A stretch of 64,000 nt of DNA from Prevotella aff. ruminicola Tc2-24 (GTDB taxonomy: Bacteria; Bacteroidota; Bacteroidia; Bacteroidales; Bacteroidaceae), in NCBI RefSeq assembly GCF_900110895.1, contig NZ_FOIQ01000004.1, positions 186,001-250,000 of the forward strand, given 5' to 3'. The position numbers were made by a program, and so were the translations under genes. A model generated the notes under the pieces. That model did no database searches, was not told the origin of the DNA, and saw only the letters and a program-made list of their open reading frames with translations. Position 1 is the first letter of the stretch, and every line of letters starts with the position of its first letter. Shown here one piece after another: positions 32,971 to 43,449 of the stretch.

Positions 32971-35832
32971 GTGAAAAGGAAATCAGCCCTGATTCTGATG
33001 CTTTTCGTCATCATCGTGGTGATGGCGGAAGGATCGTTGTCTTTTGTCTCCAAGGCACCTGTCTATGGGACCAATGACAGCATCCCGACTGATACGACGG
33101 TGTCCGTTCCTGTTGATACCCTGTTGAGGCGGAGTGCCGCCGCCGCAGCCAGGATGAAACGCGATACCACCACGATGGACTCTCTGGAATTGGCTATTTA
33201 CAGGCATAACAAGGCTATCGACGACTCGTTGGCGCTTGACAGTATCAACCGGAGCAGGAAGAGTGGTATCGACTCGCCTGTAGAGTATTCGGCCAACGAC
33301 TCCCTGACCTATGAGGCGGAGTCTGGTCTGGCTCACCTTTTTGGAGAGTCGACGGTGAAATACCAGAATATGGACCTCTCGAGCGATAAGATCTATATGA
33401 GCCTCGACAGTAGCCTGGTGCATGCGACGGGCTCGATAGACACCACGACCCATCAGTTGGCCAAGACACCGGTCTTCAAGATGGGCAGCGACGAATATGA
33501 GAGCGATACCATGGCCTTTAACTTCAAGACGAAGAAGGGTCTGATTACCGAGGTGTATACCCAGCAGGAGGAAGGTTACCTGACCAGTAAGTTGTCGAAG
33601 CGTGGTGCCAATGGCGAGATGTTCCTCGAGCATGGCCGTTATACCACCTGCGACGATCCCCATCCCGACTTCTATCTGGCCTTGTCGAGGGCCAAGGTAC
33701 GTCCGGGTAAGGACGTGGTGTTCGGTCCGGCTTATCTCGTGGTGGCCGATGTGCCGCTGCCTCTGGCCATCCCTTACGGCTTCTTCCCCTTTACGAAGAG
33801 CTATTCCAGTGGTATCATCATGCCGACCTATGGCGATGAGATGTCGCGCGGCTTCTATCTGCGCGATGGCGGTTATTACCTTGCGCTGAGCGATAAGGTG
33901 GACCTGAAGCTCTTGGGTGAGATCTATACGAAAGGCTCATGGGGCCTCTCGGCAGCCTCGAACTATAAGAAGCGCTATCGCTATTCAGGATCCTTCTTTG
34001 CCAGTTATCAATCGACGGTCACTGGCGAGAAGAATATGCCGGATTATATGAAGACGAACAGCTTCAAGCTGACTTGGCGGCATCAGCAGGATCCGAAGGC
34101 CAACCCCTTCAGCACGCTCTCTGCAAACGTCAATTTCTCTTCTGTCGGCTATGAGCGGAATAACCTGACATCGCTGTATAACCCGCAGAGACTGGCACAG
34201 TCGAAGCGCACCTCTTCTGTAGCGTGGAGCACGGGCTTCTCCAGCATTGGCATGACACTCAGCTCGACGATGAACCTTGAACAGAATATGCGTGACTCTA
34301 CTATCGGTGTGACACTGCCTGGTCTGGATATCTTCATCTCGCGCTTCTATCCCTTCAAACGGAAGAAGGCGGCAGGCGCACAACGATGGTACGAGAAGAT
34401 CTCGATGTCATATACCGGGCGCTTGGAGAACAAGATTCTCACCAAGGAAGACCTGTTGTTGAACTCCAGTCTGAGTAAGGACTGGAAAAACGGCATGTCG
34501 CACTCGATACCTATCAAGGCCGATCTCACGCTCTTCGGTTTCCTGAATATCAGTCCTTCGTTCAACCTGACCGACCGTACCTATCTCAATAAGATACATA
34601 AGTCGTGGGATACGGAGCATCAGCGAGAGGTCACGGATACGTTGAGCGGTTTCTATAACGTATACAACTGGAACTTCAATGTGACTGCGACGACCGATGT
34701 GTACGGCTTCTGGATTCCCAACCGTAAGCTCTTCGGAGATAAGGTCCAGGCTATCCGCCATGTGTTTACACCGACCATCAGCTATAGTCATGCTCCCGAC
34801 TTCAGTGCCAGTCGTTATGGTTACTACAAGAAATATATGAAGACCGACCTGGACGGTAATGTGACGGAGGTGGAGTATTCGCCTTTCCAGAACGGTCTCT
34901 ACGGTGTGCCGGGTAAAGGTAAGAGCGGTTCTCTTTCCGTGAATCTGTCGAACAATCTGGAGATGAAGGTCAAGTCTGATGATGATTCTACGGGTTATAA
35001 GAAGATCAGTCTGATCGACGAGTTCGGTCTTGGTATGAGTTATAACTTCTCTTCCAAGATCCAACCCTTGAGTCCGCTTGATGTCTCCCTGCGCCTGAAG
35101 CTCTCGAAGAGTTATACCTTGAGTCTGAAAGGTTCATTCGCTTCGTATGTCTATGAACTCGACAGTGTGGGCAATCCCCGGTTGAGCGACACCAAGACCT
35201 ATTGGGAGCGTGGAAAGATCGGTCGTTTCCAGGGTATATCGCAGAATATCAGCTATACGCTCAACAACGAGAAGGTGGGCAACCTCTTCAAATGGCTGAG
35301 AGGCGAGAAGGTAGAGAAGAAGAAAAAGGCGGAAGAAGAGGACGACGACGATCTTGACGACCTCGACTCCAACATCGACAAGGAGATGGAGCGAGCCAAG
35401 CACGTACAGTCGAAAGAGTCGTCCAAGGCCGAGACCGACGAGGATGGCTATCTGGCATTCAAGATGCCATGGAATATCAGCCTCAGTTATGGTGTGACCA
35501 TGCGTGAGGATACCGACGTGAAGCGATTCAACAAGAAGACGATGCGCTATCCATATACGTTCTCCCAGAACCTGAACATCAGCGGTAGTCTGCGAATCAG
35601 TGATGGATGGAACATCTCTTTCTCCTCAGGTTATGACTTCGACTATAAGAAGATATCCATGACCACGGCCTCGTTGAACCGCGACCTGCATTGCTTCAAC
35701 ATGTCGTGTAGTGTTACGCTGGCTCCTATTACCAGCTATAACTTCTCGTTCAGGTGTAACGCTTCGACGCTCACCGATGCTCTGAAGTACGACAAGCGCA
35801 GTGGCTTCTCGAACGCCGTGCAGTGGTATTGA
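32971..35832 (+). CDS. lptD: Outer-membrane LPS-assembly protein LptD (Bacteroidota type)
   Basis: A 953-residue outer-membrane protein. After a signal-anchor-like N-terminus (MKRKSALILMLFVIIVV) comes an OstA/LptA-like beta-jellyroll (about 100-270: FGESTVKYQNMDLSSDKIYM, MAFNFKTKKGLITEVYTQQE), then a large beta-barrel with periodic aromatic strands. An acidic/lysine insert (KKKKAEEEDDDDLDDLDSN) sits near residue 795. LptD inserts lipopolysaccharide into the outer leaflet. The start is GTG at 32971, favoured because it supplies the positive n-region of the signal; ATG at 32998 is possible given the promoter box so near. Confidence 0.85.
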   Translation: MKRKSALILMLFVIIVVMAEGSLSFVSKAPVYGTNDSIPTDTTVSVPVDTLLRRSAAAAARMKRDTTTMDSLELAIYRHNKAIDDSLALDSINRSRKSGIDSPVEYSANDSLTYEAESGLAHLFGESTVKYQNMDLSSDKIYMSLDSSLVHATGSIDTTTHQLAKTPVFKMGSDEYESDTMAFNFKTKKGLITEVYTQQEEGYLTSKLSKRGANGEMFLEHGRYTTCDDPHPDFYLALSRAKVRPGKDVVFGPAYLVVADVPLPLAIPYGFFPFTKSYSSGIIMPTYGDEMSRGFYLRDGGYYLALSDKVDLKLLGEIYTKGSWGLSAASNYKKRYRYSGSFFASYQSTVTGEKNMPDYMKTNSFKLTWRHQQDPKANPFSTLSANVNFSSVGYERNNLTSLYNPQRLAQSKRTSSVAWSTGFSSIGMTLSSTMNLEQNMRDSTIGVTLPGLDIFISRFYPFKRKKAAGAQRWYEKISMSYTGRLENKILTKEDLLLNSSLSKDWKNGMSHSIPIKADLTLFGFLNISPSFNLTDRTYLNKIHKSWDTEHQREVTDTLSGFYNVYNWNFNVTATTDVYGFWIPNRKLFGDKVQAIRHVFTPTISYSHAPDFSASRYGYYKKYMKTDLDGNVTEVEYSPFQNGLYGVPGKGKSGSLSVNLSNNLEMKVKSDDDSTGYKKISLIDEFGLGMSYNFSSKIQPLSPLDVSLRLKLSKSYTLSLKGSFASYVYELDSVGNPRLSDTKTYWERGKIGRFQGISQNISYTLNNEKVGNLFKWLRGEKVEKKKKAEEEDDDDLDDLDSNIDKEMERAKHVQSKESSKAETDEDGYLAFKMPWNISLSYGVTMREDTDVKRFNKKTMRYPYTFSQNLNISGSLRISDGWNISFSSGYDFDYKKISMTTASLNRDLHCFNMSCSVTLAPITSYNFSFRCNASTLTDALKYDKRSGFSNAVQWY

Positions 35833-35858
35833 TAGATCCTACTTGATAGCTGATAAGA

Positions 35859-38117
35859 ATGGCAGCACTCCCGACGATGATTCAAGACCTGGCCCTGATC
35901 CTGATGGTGGCCGGTATCGTGACGCTTATATTCAAGAAGTTAAGACAGCCGCTTGTGCTGGGCTATATCGTGGCCGGCTTCCTGGTGAGTCCTAACATGC
36001 CTTATACGACCTCTGTGGTCGACTCTGCCAATATCCATCTGTGGGCCGACATCGGTGTGATGTTCCTCTTGTTCTCCTTAGGACTGGACTTCTCGTTTAA
36101 GAAGATCCTGAAGATGGGCGCCTCACCTGTCATCTCTACCTGTACCATCATCTTCTGTATGTCGATACTTGGAGTCTGTGTGGGACATTCCTTCGGCTGG
36201 GAGAAGATGGACTGTATCTTCCTGGGCGGTATGCTGGCCATGTCGTCGACGACGATTATCTATAAGGCCTTCGACGATCTGGGTCTGCGCCAGCAGCAGT
36301 TTGCCGGACTGGTAATGAGTGTGCTGATACTCGAGGATATTCTGGCCATCGTAATGATGGTGATGCTGAGTGCCATCGCCCGAGGACAGGACCTCGAGGG
36401 TGGTCAGATGCTTGAGGCCGTGGTGCGTATCGGTTTCTTCCTGGTGCTATGGCTGGTCGTGGGCATCTTCGCCGTACCGTTGTTCCTGCGTTCTGTCCGT
36501 CGTCTGATCAATGGCGAGGTGCTGTTGGTCGTCTCCTTAGGACTGTGCTGTGCCATGGCCGTCTTCTCCACGAAGGTCGGCTTCAGTTCCGCCTTTGGTG
36601 CGTTCATCATGGGAAGCATCTTGGCCGAGACCGTCGAGGCCGAGCGTATCGAGCGCCTGGTCGAGCCAGTGAAGAACCTCTTCGGTGCTGTGTTCTTCGT
36701 GTCGGTGGGTATGCTTGTCGATCCGAGGATCCTGGTCGACTATGCCCTGCCGATAGTCGTGCTGGTGCTGACGATCCTGATCGGTCAGGCCGTGTTCGGC
36801 ACCTTCTCCTTCATGCTGGGCGGTGAGTCGCTGAAGTCGGCCATGCGTTGTGGCTTCTCCATGTCGCAGATCGGTGAGTTCTCGTTTATCATCGCCTCGT
36901 TGGGCTTGTCGTTGGGTGTGATCAGTCATTTCCTATATCCTGTGGTCGTGGCCGTCTCCGTCATCACCACGTTCCTCACCCCATATATGATACGCTTGGC
37001 CACCCCAGCCTATAACCATCTGGAGCATCATCTGTCCGAACGAATGGTCCGTTCGCTTAACCATATGTCGATGAGTCATCCTCATACCCAGGAGCAGAGC
37101 AAGTGGAAGCGTTTGCTCACGCAGATGACTATCAACACACTGATCTATTCCATCCTGTCGTCGGCCACCATCGTCCTGATGTTCACCTTCGTGCTGCCCT
37201 TTATGCGGAAACTGCTGCCAGGATGGGAACTGCATTGGTATGCCAATGCCATCACAGGCATCCTCACCGTACTTATGATCTCTCCCTTCCTCCGTGCCAT
37301 GGTCATGAAGAAGAATCATAGCGAGGAGTTCAAGGGTTTGTGGAAGGAGAGCAGCCGCAACTATTTCCCGTTGCTGTTCACGATACTGGTGCGCATACTG
37401 ATTGCCGTCAGTTTCATCTTCTATATCTGTAACTATCTGAGTCGTTTCACCAACGCTCTGATGATCACCATCGGCTTCGTGGTCATCATCCTGATCATCT
37501 TGTCGCGCCGCATCAAGCATCGTAGCATCGCTCTGGAGCGGCTCTTTATCCAGAACCTCCGTTCACGTGATATCGAGGCCCAGGTGCATGGAAAGAAACG
37601 TCCGCTCTATGAGGGGCGCCTGCTGGATCGTGATATTCACATCGCCGACTTCGAGGTGCCGTCTAACTCGACCTGGATGGGTAGTACGCTGAAGCAGCTG
37701 AACTTCGGTCAGAAGTATGGTGTCCATGTGAGTAGCATTCTGCGTGGTGGTCGTCGCATCAATATCCCTGATGGCGACTGTGTCATCTTCCCTGGTGATG
37801 TCCTTCAGGTGATTGGTAGTGATGCGCAGTTCACGGCCTTCCGCGAAGCCATGGAGAGAGAGCAGTGGGGCGTTGACCCTGAGTTGGAGAAGCGCGAGAT
37901 GAAGCTACGCCAACTGATCATTGCCAGCGACAGTCCGTTTATCGGAAAGACACTCATCGAGAGTGGTATCCGTGAGACCTACAGTTGTATGGTCGTGGGT
38001 CTTGAAGAGGGAAAGGAAAGCCTTTCGGCCTACAGACCCAACAGGAAGTTCCAGGTAGGCGACATCATCTGGGTGGTAGGAGAGCGCGACTCGTTGGCCG
38101 CCCTCCTCGACACCTGA
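35859..38117 (+). CDS. CPA2-family cation:proton antiporter with TrkA-C domains
   Basis: A 752-residue inner-membrane protein. The first 390 residues form the Na+/H+ exchanger core (about 12 helices; VAGFLVSPNMPY, MSSTTIIYKAFDDLG, SAFGAFIMGSILAET). A second hydrophobic region of four helices follows (about 415-550), then two RCK-C/TrkA-C-like domains at the C-terminus (IHIADFEVPSNSTWMGSTLK and IIASDSPFIGKTLIESGI). The NAD-binding TrkA-N domain of classical KefB/C is absent. Ion specificity (K+ or Na+) cannot be read. It follows lptD after 26 bases and converges with pepT. Confidence 0.88.
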   Translation: MAALPTMIQDLALILMVAGIVTLIFKKLRQPLVLGYIVAGFLVSPNMPYTTSVVDSANIHLWADIGVMFLLFSLGLDFSFKKILKMGASPVISTCTIIFCMSILGVCVGHSFGWEKMDCIFLGGMLAMSSTTIIYKAFDDLGLRQQQFAGLVMSVLILEDILAIVMMVMLSAIARGQDLEGGQMLEAVVRIGFFLVLWLVVGIFAVPLFLRSVRRLINGEVLLVVSLGLCCAMAVFSTKVGFSSAFGAFIMGSILAETVEAERIERLVEPVKNLFGAVFFVSVGMLVDPRILVDYALPIVVLVLTILIGQAVFGTFSFMLGGESLKSAMRCGFSMSQIGEFSFIIASLGLSLGVISHFLYPVVVAVSVITTFLTPYMIRLATPAYNHLEHHLSERMVRSLNHMSMSHPHTQEQSKWKRLLTQMTINTLIYSILSSATIVLMFTFVLPFMRKLLPGWELHWYANAITGILTVLMISPFLRAMVMKKNHSEEFKGLWKESSRNYFPLLFTILVRILIAVSFIFYICNYLSRFTNALMITIGFVVIILIILSRRIKHRSIALERLFIQNLRSRDIEAQVHGKKRPLYEGRLLDRDIHIADFEVPSNSTWMGSTLKQLNFGQKYGVHVSSILRGGRRINIPDGDCVIFPGDVLQVIGSDAQFTAFREAMEREQWGVDPELEKREMKLRQLIIASDSPFIGKTLIESGIRETYSCMVVGLEEGKESLSAYRPNRKFQVGDIIWVVGERDSLAALLDT

Positions 38118-38120
38118 CGA

Positions 38121-39344
38121 TCAGTCGTTGAAGCCAGCCGTCAGCTCGCAGATCTTCACGACGACCTGCATGGCTTTCTCCATCGACTGGATGCTCACAA
38201 ACTCATAAGGTCCGTGGAAGTTCACGCCTCCAGCGAAGATGTTGGGGCAGGGCAGACCCTTGAAGGACAGTTGGGCACCATCCGTGCCGCCACGGATAGG
38301 TTTCACCTTAGGCGCCACACCACAGTCCTGCATGGCGTGTAACACCAGGTCGATCACATGCATCTGTGGATCGATCTTCTCCTTCATATTGTAATATTGG
38401 TCCTTGATCTCGGCTGTCACCGTTCCCTCACCGTATTTCTCGTTCATCTGCTCGACGCAGCTCAGCATCATGCGCTTGCGGTCCTCGAACTGCTCACGGT
38501 CGTGGTCACGGATGATATAGCTCAGCTTGGCCCCCTCGACGTTCGACTGGATGCCCAGCAGATGGTAGAAGCCCTGATAGCCCTCAGTGGCCTCTGGCGT
38601 CTCGTCCTCGGGCAGCAGCCTGGCAAACTCAGCGGCCAGGTTGTTGGCATTCACCATCTTCCCCTTGGCATAGCCCGGGTGCACGCTCACGCCCTTGATA
38701 TGAATCTTCGCGCTGGCAGCGTTGAAGTTCTCGAACTCCAGCTCGCCCACGTCGCCGCCGTCCATCGTGTAGGCCCACTCACAGCCGAACTTCTCTACGT
38801 CGAAATGGTGGGCACCCATGCCTATCTCCTCGTCGGGGTTGAAGGCGATGCGGATATTCCCATGAGGAATCTCCTGGTGGTCGCGCAGATAGCACATCGC
38901 CTGAACGATCTCGGCGATGCCGGCCTTGTCGTCGGCTCCCAGCAGCGTGTGTCCGTCGGTGACGATCAGGTCTTCGCCCACGTGCTTCAGCAGCTCAGGG
39001 AATTTCTTCGGACTGCTGACGATGCCCTCGGAGAGCAGGATGTCCGAGCCGTCGTAGTTCCTGACGATGCTGGGCTTGATGTCGGCGCCAGAGCAGTCGG
39101 GACTGGTGTCATAGTGCGATATGAAGCCGATGGTAGGGATGTCACCCTTGGTGTTGGCCTTCAGTGTGGCGTAGATATAGCCCTTCTCGTCCATCTCTAC
39201 GTTGCTGAGGCCCTCGTCCTCAAGCTCCTTCTTCAGGTATTCTGCGAAAACAAGTTGTTTGGGGGTACTGGGCACGCTGTCGCTCTCTTCCGATGACTGC
39301 GTGTCGAACTTCGTATAGTTTAAAAAACGTTCAGTAATATCCAT
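38121..39344 (-). CDS. pepT: Peptidase T (tripeptide aminopeptidase)
   Basis: A 407-residue cytoplasmic M20-family zinc peptidase removing N-terminal residues from tripeptides. Motifs are [16 protein letters not shown] (first metal His and Asp), [20 protein letters not shown] (bridging Asp), [15 protein letters not shown] (catalytic Glu pair) and [18 protein letters not shown]. The C-terminal [20 protein letters not shown] contains further ligands. The promoter box ends eight bases before the ATG, so the mRNA may be leaderless. Confidence 0.96.
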   Translation of the reverse strand: MDITERFLNYTKFDTQSSEESDSVPSTPKQLVFAEYLKKELEDEGLSNVEMDEKGYIYATLKANTKGDIPTIGFISHYDTSPDCSGADIKPSIVRNYDGSDILLSEGIVSSPKKFPELLKHVGEDLIVTDGHTLLGADDKAGIAEIVQAMCYLRDHQEIPHGNIRIAFNPDEEIGMGAHHFDVEKFGCEWAYTMDGGDVGELEFENFNAASAKIHIKGVSVHPGYAKGKMVNANNLAAEFARLLPEDETPEATEGYQGFYHLLGIQSNVEGAKLSYIIRDHDREQFEDRKRMMLSCVEQMNEKYGEGTVTAEIKDQYYNMKEKIDPQMHVIDLVLHAMQDCGVAPKVKPIRGGTDGAQLSFKGLPCPNIFAGGVNFHGPYEFVSIQSMEKAMQVVVKICELTAGFND

Positions 39345-39352
39345 ATCGGTTG

Positions 39353-39360
39353 CAAAAATA
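39353..39360 (-). promoter_or_regulatory. pepT -7 box (TATTTTTG)
   Basis: Minus-strand TATTTTTGCAACC ends eight bases before the pepT ATG, predicting a very short or absent leader. Confidence 0.5.
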
Positions 39361-39443
39361 CGAAAAAGGAATCAGATAAACGAGGAAAATCCTCTTTTTA
39401 TCTGTTTTTTGGGGGAAAAGTGAAATAAGATCTTTTTTTGTCG

Positions 39444-39451
39444 TATCTTTG
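39444..39451 (+). promoter_or_regulatory. -7 box (TATCTTTG) of the acid phosphatase gene
   Basis: TATCTTTGCAAC lies 48 bases before the ATG at 39499. Confidence 0.55.
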
Positions 39452-39498
39452 CAACTCACAGTCAACTATTAAATATTAAAACAACAAAAACAATAACG

Positions 39499-40245
39499 AT
39501 GAAACAGAAACCTCTCTGGATGCTTATTGTCATCCTTCTTTTCTGCGGTATGACGGCTCAGGCCCAGAGTGCCGACAAACAAGAATCCAAGCCCTATCTG
39601 TCAGTGAGACAGCTGCCCGACCTTCTGAAGTGGTTGCCTGCCCCTCCTGATACTACCAGCGAGGCGTTCGTTCACGATATCATGCGTTATATGTGGGGCA
39701 AGACCCAGCGTCTCGACTCCGTCCGTGCTGCCATCGCCATCCGCGATGCCGTCTGGGATATCGACTCCACCCTTGCAGCCTATTATGTGCCCTTCGGTAT
39801 GGAGATCACCAAGGAGAAGACCCCCGAGATCTATACCCTGATGGAGAGAAGCATCAAGACCTGCGACCAGATTGGCGGCAAGGCCAAGTGGTTCTACAGA
39901 CGGAAACGTCCGTTCCAGCGCATGCACGAGCATATGCTCACCCGCCACGAGGAGCCCGGCCTCGTCCACAACGGCTCCTATCCCTCTGGTCATACCATCC
40001 GCGGATGGAGTGCCGCCCTGTTGCTCTCCGAGATCAATCCGGCAGCAGCCGACACCATCCTGGCCCGTGGTATGATGTATGGCGACAGCCGCGTCATCGT
40101 CGGCGCCCACTGGCAGAGCGATATCGACGCAGGCCGCCTGGCCGCAGGTGCCGCCTGTGCCGCCCTCCACACCAGTCGGGAGTTCCTCGACCAGTTGGCC
40201 AAGGCCCGTGCCGAGTTCCTTCGCCTCACGGCCAAGAAAGATTAG
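39499..40245 (+). CDS. Class A non-specific acid phosphatase (PAP2 superfamily), secreted
   Basis: A 248-residue periplasmic phosphatase. The signal peptide ends near MTAQAQS (residue 24). The PAP2 catalytic signature is complete: KWFYRRKRP (Lys and Arg), NGSYPSGHTIRGW (PSGH, first His) and GDSRVIVGAHWQSDID (SR-x5-H with nucleophilic His). It resembles PhoN-type phosphatases, which hydrolyse many phosphomonoesters. A hairpin terminator separates it from the convergent restriction operon. Confidence 0.92.
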   Translation: MKQKPLWMLIVILLFCGMTAQAQSADKQESKPYLSVRQLPDLLKWLPAPPDTTSEAFVHDIMRYMWGKTQRLDSVRAAIAIRDAVWDIDSTLAAYYVPFGMEITKEKTPEIYTLMERSIKTCDQIGGKAKWFYRRKRPFQRMHEHMLTRHEEPGLVHNGSYPSGHTIRGWSAALLLSEINPAAADTILARGMMYGDSRVIVGAHWQSDIDAGRLAAGAACAALHTSREFLDQLAKARAEFLRLTAKKD

Positions 40246-40264
40246 TATTCTTTAATCTATATAA

Positions 40265-40300
40265 TGCCCCCGAAAGATAAATCACAATCTTTCGGGGGCA
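40265..40300. terminator. Convergent hairpin between phosphatase and hsdR
   Basis: TGCCCCCGAAAGAT and ATCTTTCGGGGGCA form a perfect 14-bp stem with an 8-nt loop. T-runs are weak on both sides, but stem strength and position suit a bidirectional terminator. Confidence 0.75.
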
Positions 40301-40326
40301 CTATATCTCTTGAGCAATCAATCTCA

Positions 40327-43300
40327 TTAATCCTCTTTGGGTTTAGAGAGTGGCTCTGCAGCCATTCCTTGAAGAGAGTCTTCTTCAACATCCTGCATGT
40401 TGATCTCCTTCACCTCTCCGATAGGAGTGTTCCTGTAGTTCAGATACATGGCCTTGGCCATTTCGCTCATCACGCGCTTATAGAACTGCTCATCCTCGAA
40501 GAGCTTCGAGAAGGCATCCATCTGTTCCATATAGCACTTCTGCGCCACCTTGTCGAACTCTTTGGGGAAAATGCTGGTCTCGAACATCTGGGCGTCGTTG
40601 TTCTTGGCCTGTTTCTTCAGGGCCTTGCCAGATCTCACCATCTTGTCGTAGATGGTTTCCACAATCACCCTGTCGGCCTCCGTGAACTTGCCGGCATACA
40701 TGATGTTAATCTTCTCGATGATATTTGCCAGCAAGTCTGTCTTTTCTTCAGGTTTCTTACCTTGTGTGCCCTTTTCAGGATTCACCGTCTTGTCTTTCTC
40801 CGTTGGCTTCAGTTCAATGGATCCAGAAAAGGTCTCAGTCAGTTTGTTATTGATCAGTGCCAGTTTGTTGCTCAGATCTACTTTCTCGTGCGCTTTCTTT
40901 GGAATAATCCGATAGAAGAACTCCGCAAAGATATAAGACTTATACAGTTCTCTATCGAACGTGCGCACCACCTGCGCCATATAGGCATAGAAGCGGATGA
41001 AGTTCTTCAGCAACGAGCGGACCTTAAACTGTTCGTCCTCCACCAGAGTTTCATACGCTTGCAGGGCTGGTTTCAGAGCCGAAGCCAGTTTACCCATATC
41101 CTTGTCGCCTTGCTTGCGCTTGGCGTAGATCTGATAGACCTTCTCCTCATCGTCAGTGTTCCACAGATGATATTTCTTCAACTCCGTGTCGTATTCATAC
41201 ACCACGTTCACATCCACGGCATCGCTCAGCAGGGTTTCCTCATAGAACGGCTGGAACGACTTCTTGATGTCATCAGCCGTATTGATAAAGTCCAGAATAT
41301 AAGTGTCCGTCTTTCCCTTATGACTCCGATTCAGTCGTGACAGCGTCTGCACGGCCTTTACGCCTCGCAGTTTCTTATCCACGAACATCGTATGCAGCAA
41401 CGGCTCATCAAAGCCCGTCTGGTACTTATCAGCCACAATCAACACATTATACATATCGCTATTGAAGAACAGCGGCAACTGCTTCTCCGATATCTTCTGC
41501 TCATCCGTGCTGTTCAGTTTGCTCTCCGTATATTCCTCGCCCTGATATTTCACAGTACCAGAGAATGCAATCAGCGGACGCACATCATCGTAGCCCATCT
41601 TCTTGCAATACTCCTTCAGTAGGAACAGATACCTCACCGCATGGGCTCTCGATGGCGACACAATCATGGCTTTGGCCTGGCCGTCAATCTTCGAAAGCGT
41701 AATATCACGCAACTTCTCCACCATTACTTCTATTTTCTGCTGCAACACAAAGCCGTGCGTGTCGTGATAGTTCTTGATGGCCCTCGTAGCTGGCATTTCC
41801 TCATACTCAGGATTCTCCGATATGGCTTTGGCTATCTCGTAACTCGTCTCGATGGTGGTATAGTACTTTAATACATCAAGGATAAAGCCCTCGTCGATGG
41901 CCTGACGCATGGAATAATGATGGAAGGCATCATAGGTACCATCAGTTTTCATCACGCCAAAGGTCTGTAGCGTCTTTGGCTTGGGCGTAGCCGTGAAGGC
42001 GTAGAAATAGAGGTTCTTGTGCTTGCCCTGTGCCAACAGCGTTTCTGTCATCACATCCATGCTGTCCTTCAGCTCTTCTTCCGTCTTCTCTTCCCATGCC
42101 GCCATCTCTCTCAGCGCCTCGTCAGTATCGGCCAGCGCCTCTTTCAGTTTCTCTGCACTCTTACCGCTCTGCGAACTGTGAGCCTCGTCAATCACAATAG
42201 CAAAATTCTTCTGAGCATGTCCGTCCAGTTCTTTATAGATGAGTGGGAAACGATGAATAGTCGTAATGATGATACGTTTCTTGTCGTTGATGGCATCCTT
42301 CAGTTTCGAAGAGTTATCGCTATCCGTGATGGTCTCTATCTGTCCCAACTTATGGTCGAAGCCCAGGATGGTGTCTTGCAACTGATTGTTCAGAATCCTT
42401 CGGTCTGTCACCACAAACACCGACTGGAACATCTCTTTATCTTCCAGGTTATGCAGCGATGCTAACCTGTAGGTGAGCCAGGCAATGGAGTTCGACTTTC
42501 CACTACCGGCACTATGCTGGAGCAACCAACTCTTGCCCTCCTTCTGGGCCTTCGTGTCGGCAATCAGCTTTTCTACAACATCCAACTGATGATAACGTGG
42601 GAAGATGATCTTCTTCGATTCTGTGGTTACCTTCTTGCCATTCACCAACTTCACCTTCTTCTCTACCTGCAGACTGATATAGCGTTGCAGCAGTGCCAGC
42701 AGCATATCCCTACGCAGCACCTTTTCCCACAAATAACTTGTTGGATAGCCATCAGGATTGGCAGGATTGCCACCATCACCAATATTACCAGCACCATTAC
42801 TGCCCTGATTGAATGGCAGGAAGAACGTGTTTTCGCCTTTCAACTCGGTGGTCATAATCACCTCCTCCAGATCCACGCCGAAGTAAGCCAGTATGCGGTT
42901 GTTGAACTGGAACAAGGGTTCTTTGGGGTCGCGATCGTACATATATTGGTGTTTGGAGTTCTCCACCGTCTGATTAGTGAACTGGTTTTTCAGTTCCAAG
43001 GCCACGAGGGGGATTCCGTTTACAGACAGCACCATATCGATGGAGTTTTTGTTCTCTGCCGAATAAAAGAACTGACGGGTTTCTGTCAGGATATTGGCCT
43101 TGTATTTCTCAACCAACTCCTCATTCAGTCCTGATGCAGGCTCGAAATAGACGAACTTCAATCCGATGCCGCGGTCTTTGATACCATTTCGCAGCACATA
43201 TATCAAACCATTTTGCGCCACATTGCTCTGGAATATCTTATAGAGCTGCTGTCGAGCCTGTTCGCCATAGATATTCATATAGCGTTCCCATTGTTTGGGT

Positions 43301-43446
43301 TGTGTCTTCTCGATAAACTCAATAAGGGTAGACATGTCTATGGCCTTTTTCTTGTCATAGGTCCACATATTGCCCTTCACATAGCCGCCTTCACCCAGCA
43401 GCCAGCTCTCAATATCCTGTTCGAAATTCTTCTCTTTCGTTTCCAT
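40327..43446 (-). CDS. hsdR: Type I restriction enzyme, HsdR subunit
   Basis: A 1039-residue motor/nuclease subunit. The N-terminal PD-(D/E)xK nuclease has SIDMVL (Asp137) and ALELKNQF (Glu151, Lys153). The helicase core has Walker A SAGSGKS (312-318), DEAH (420-423) with VIDEAHSS, FTATPKPKTL, and later YQTGFDEPLLHTMFVDKKL and QTLSRLNRSHKGK. A charged helical C-terminal region mediates assembly with HsdM/S in the family. It cuts unmodified DNA far from the recognition site after translocation. It is last in the leftward operon, three bases after the ApeA-like gene. Confidence 0.96.
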   Translation of the reverse strand: METKEKNFEQDIESWLLGEGGYVKGNMWTYDKKKAIDMSTLIEFIEKTQPKQWERYMNIYGEQARQQLYKIFQSNVAQNGLIYVLRNGIKDRGIGLKFVYFEPASGLNEELVEKYKANILTETRQFFYSAENKNSIDMVLSVNGIPLVALELKNQFTNQTVENSKHQYMYDRDPKEPLFQFNNRILAYFGVDLEEVIMTTELKGENTFFLPFNQGSNGAGNIGDGGNPANPDGYPTSYLWEKVLRRDMLLALLQRYISLQVEKKVKLVNGKKVTTESKKIIFPRYHQLDVVEKLIADTKAQKEGKSWLLQHSAGSGKSNSIAWLTYRLASLHNLEDKEMFQSVFVVTDRRILNNQLQDTILGFDHKLGQIETITDSDNSSKLKDAINDKKRIIITTIHRFPLIYKELDGHAQKNFAIVIDEAHSSQSGKSAEKLKEALADTDEALREMAAWEEKTEEELKDSMDVMTETLLAQGKHKNLYFYAFTATPKPKTLQTFGVMKTDGTYDAFHHYSMRQAIDEGFILDVLKYYTTIETSYEIAKAISENPEYEEMPATRAIKNYHDTHGFVLQQKIEVMVEKLRDITLSKIDGQAKAMIVSPSRAHAVRYLFLLKEYCKKMGYDDVRPLIAFSGTVKYQGEEYTESKLNSTDEQKISEKQLPLFFNSDMYNVLIVADKYQTGFDEPLLHTMFVDKKLRGVKAVQTLSRLNRSHKGKTDTYILDFINTADDIKKSFQPFYEETLLSDAVDVNVVYEYDTELKKYHLWNTDDEEKVYQIYAKRKQGDKDMGKLASALKPALQAYETLVEDEQFKVRSLLKNFIRFYAYMAQVVRTFDRELYKSYIFAEFFYRIIPKKAHEKVDLSNKLALINNKLTETFSGSIELKPTEKDKTVNPEKGTQGKKPEEKTDLLANIIEKINIMYAGKFTEADRVIVETIYDKMVRSGKALKKQAKNNDAQMFETSIFPKEFDKVAQKCYMEQMDAFSKLFEDEQFYKRVMSEMAKAMYLNYRNTPIGEVKEINMQDVEEDSLQGMAAEPLSKPKED

Positions 43447-43449
43447 ACG

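Noticed and set aside
40264..41340. Plus-strand open frame opposite hsdR
   Set aside because: It is a shadow of hsdR. Its start lies in the convergent terminator hairpin.
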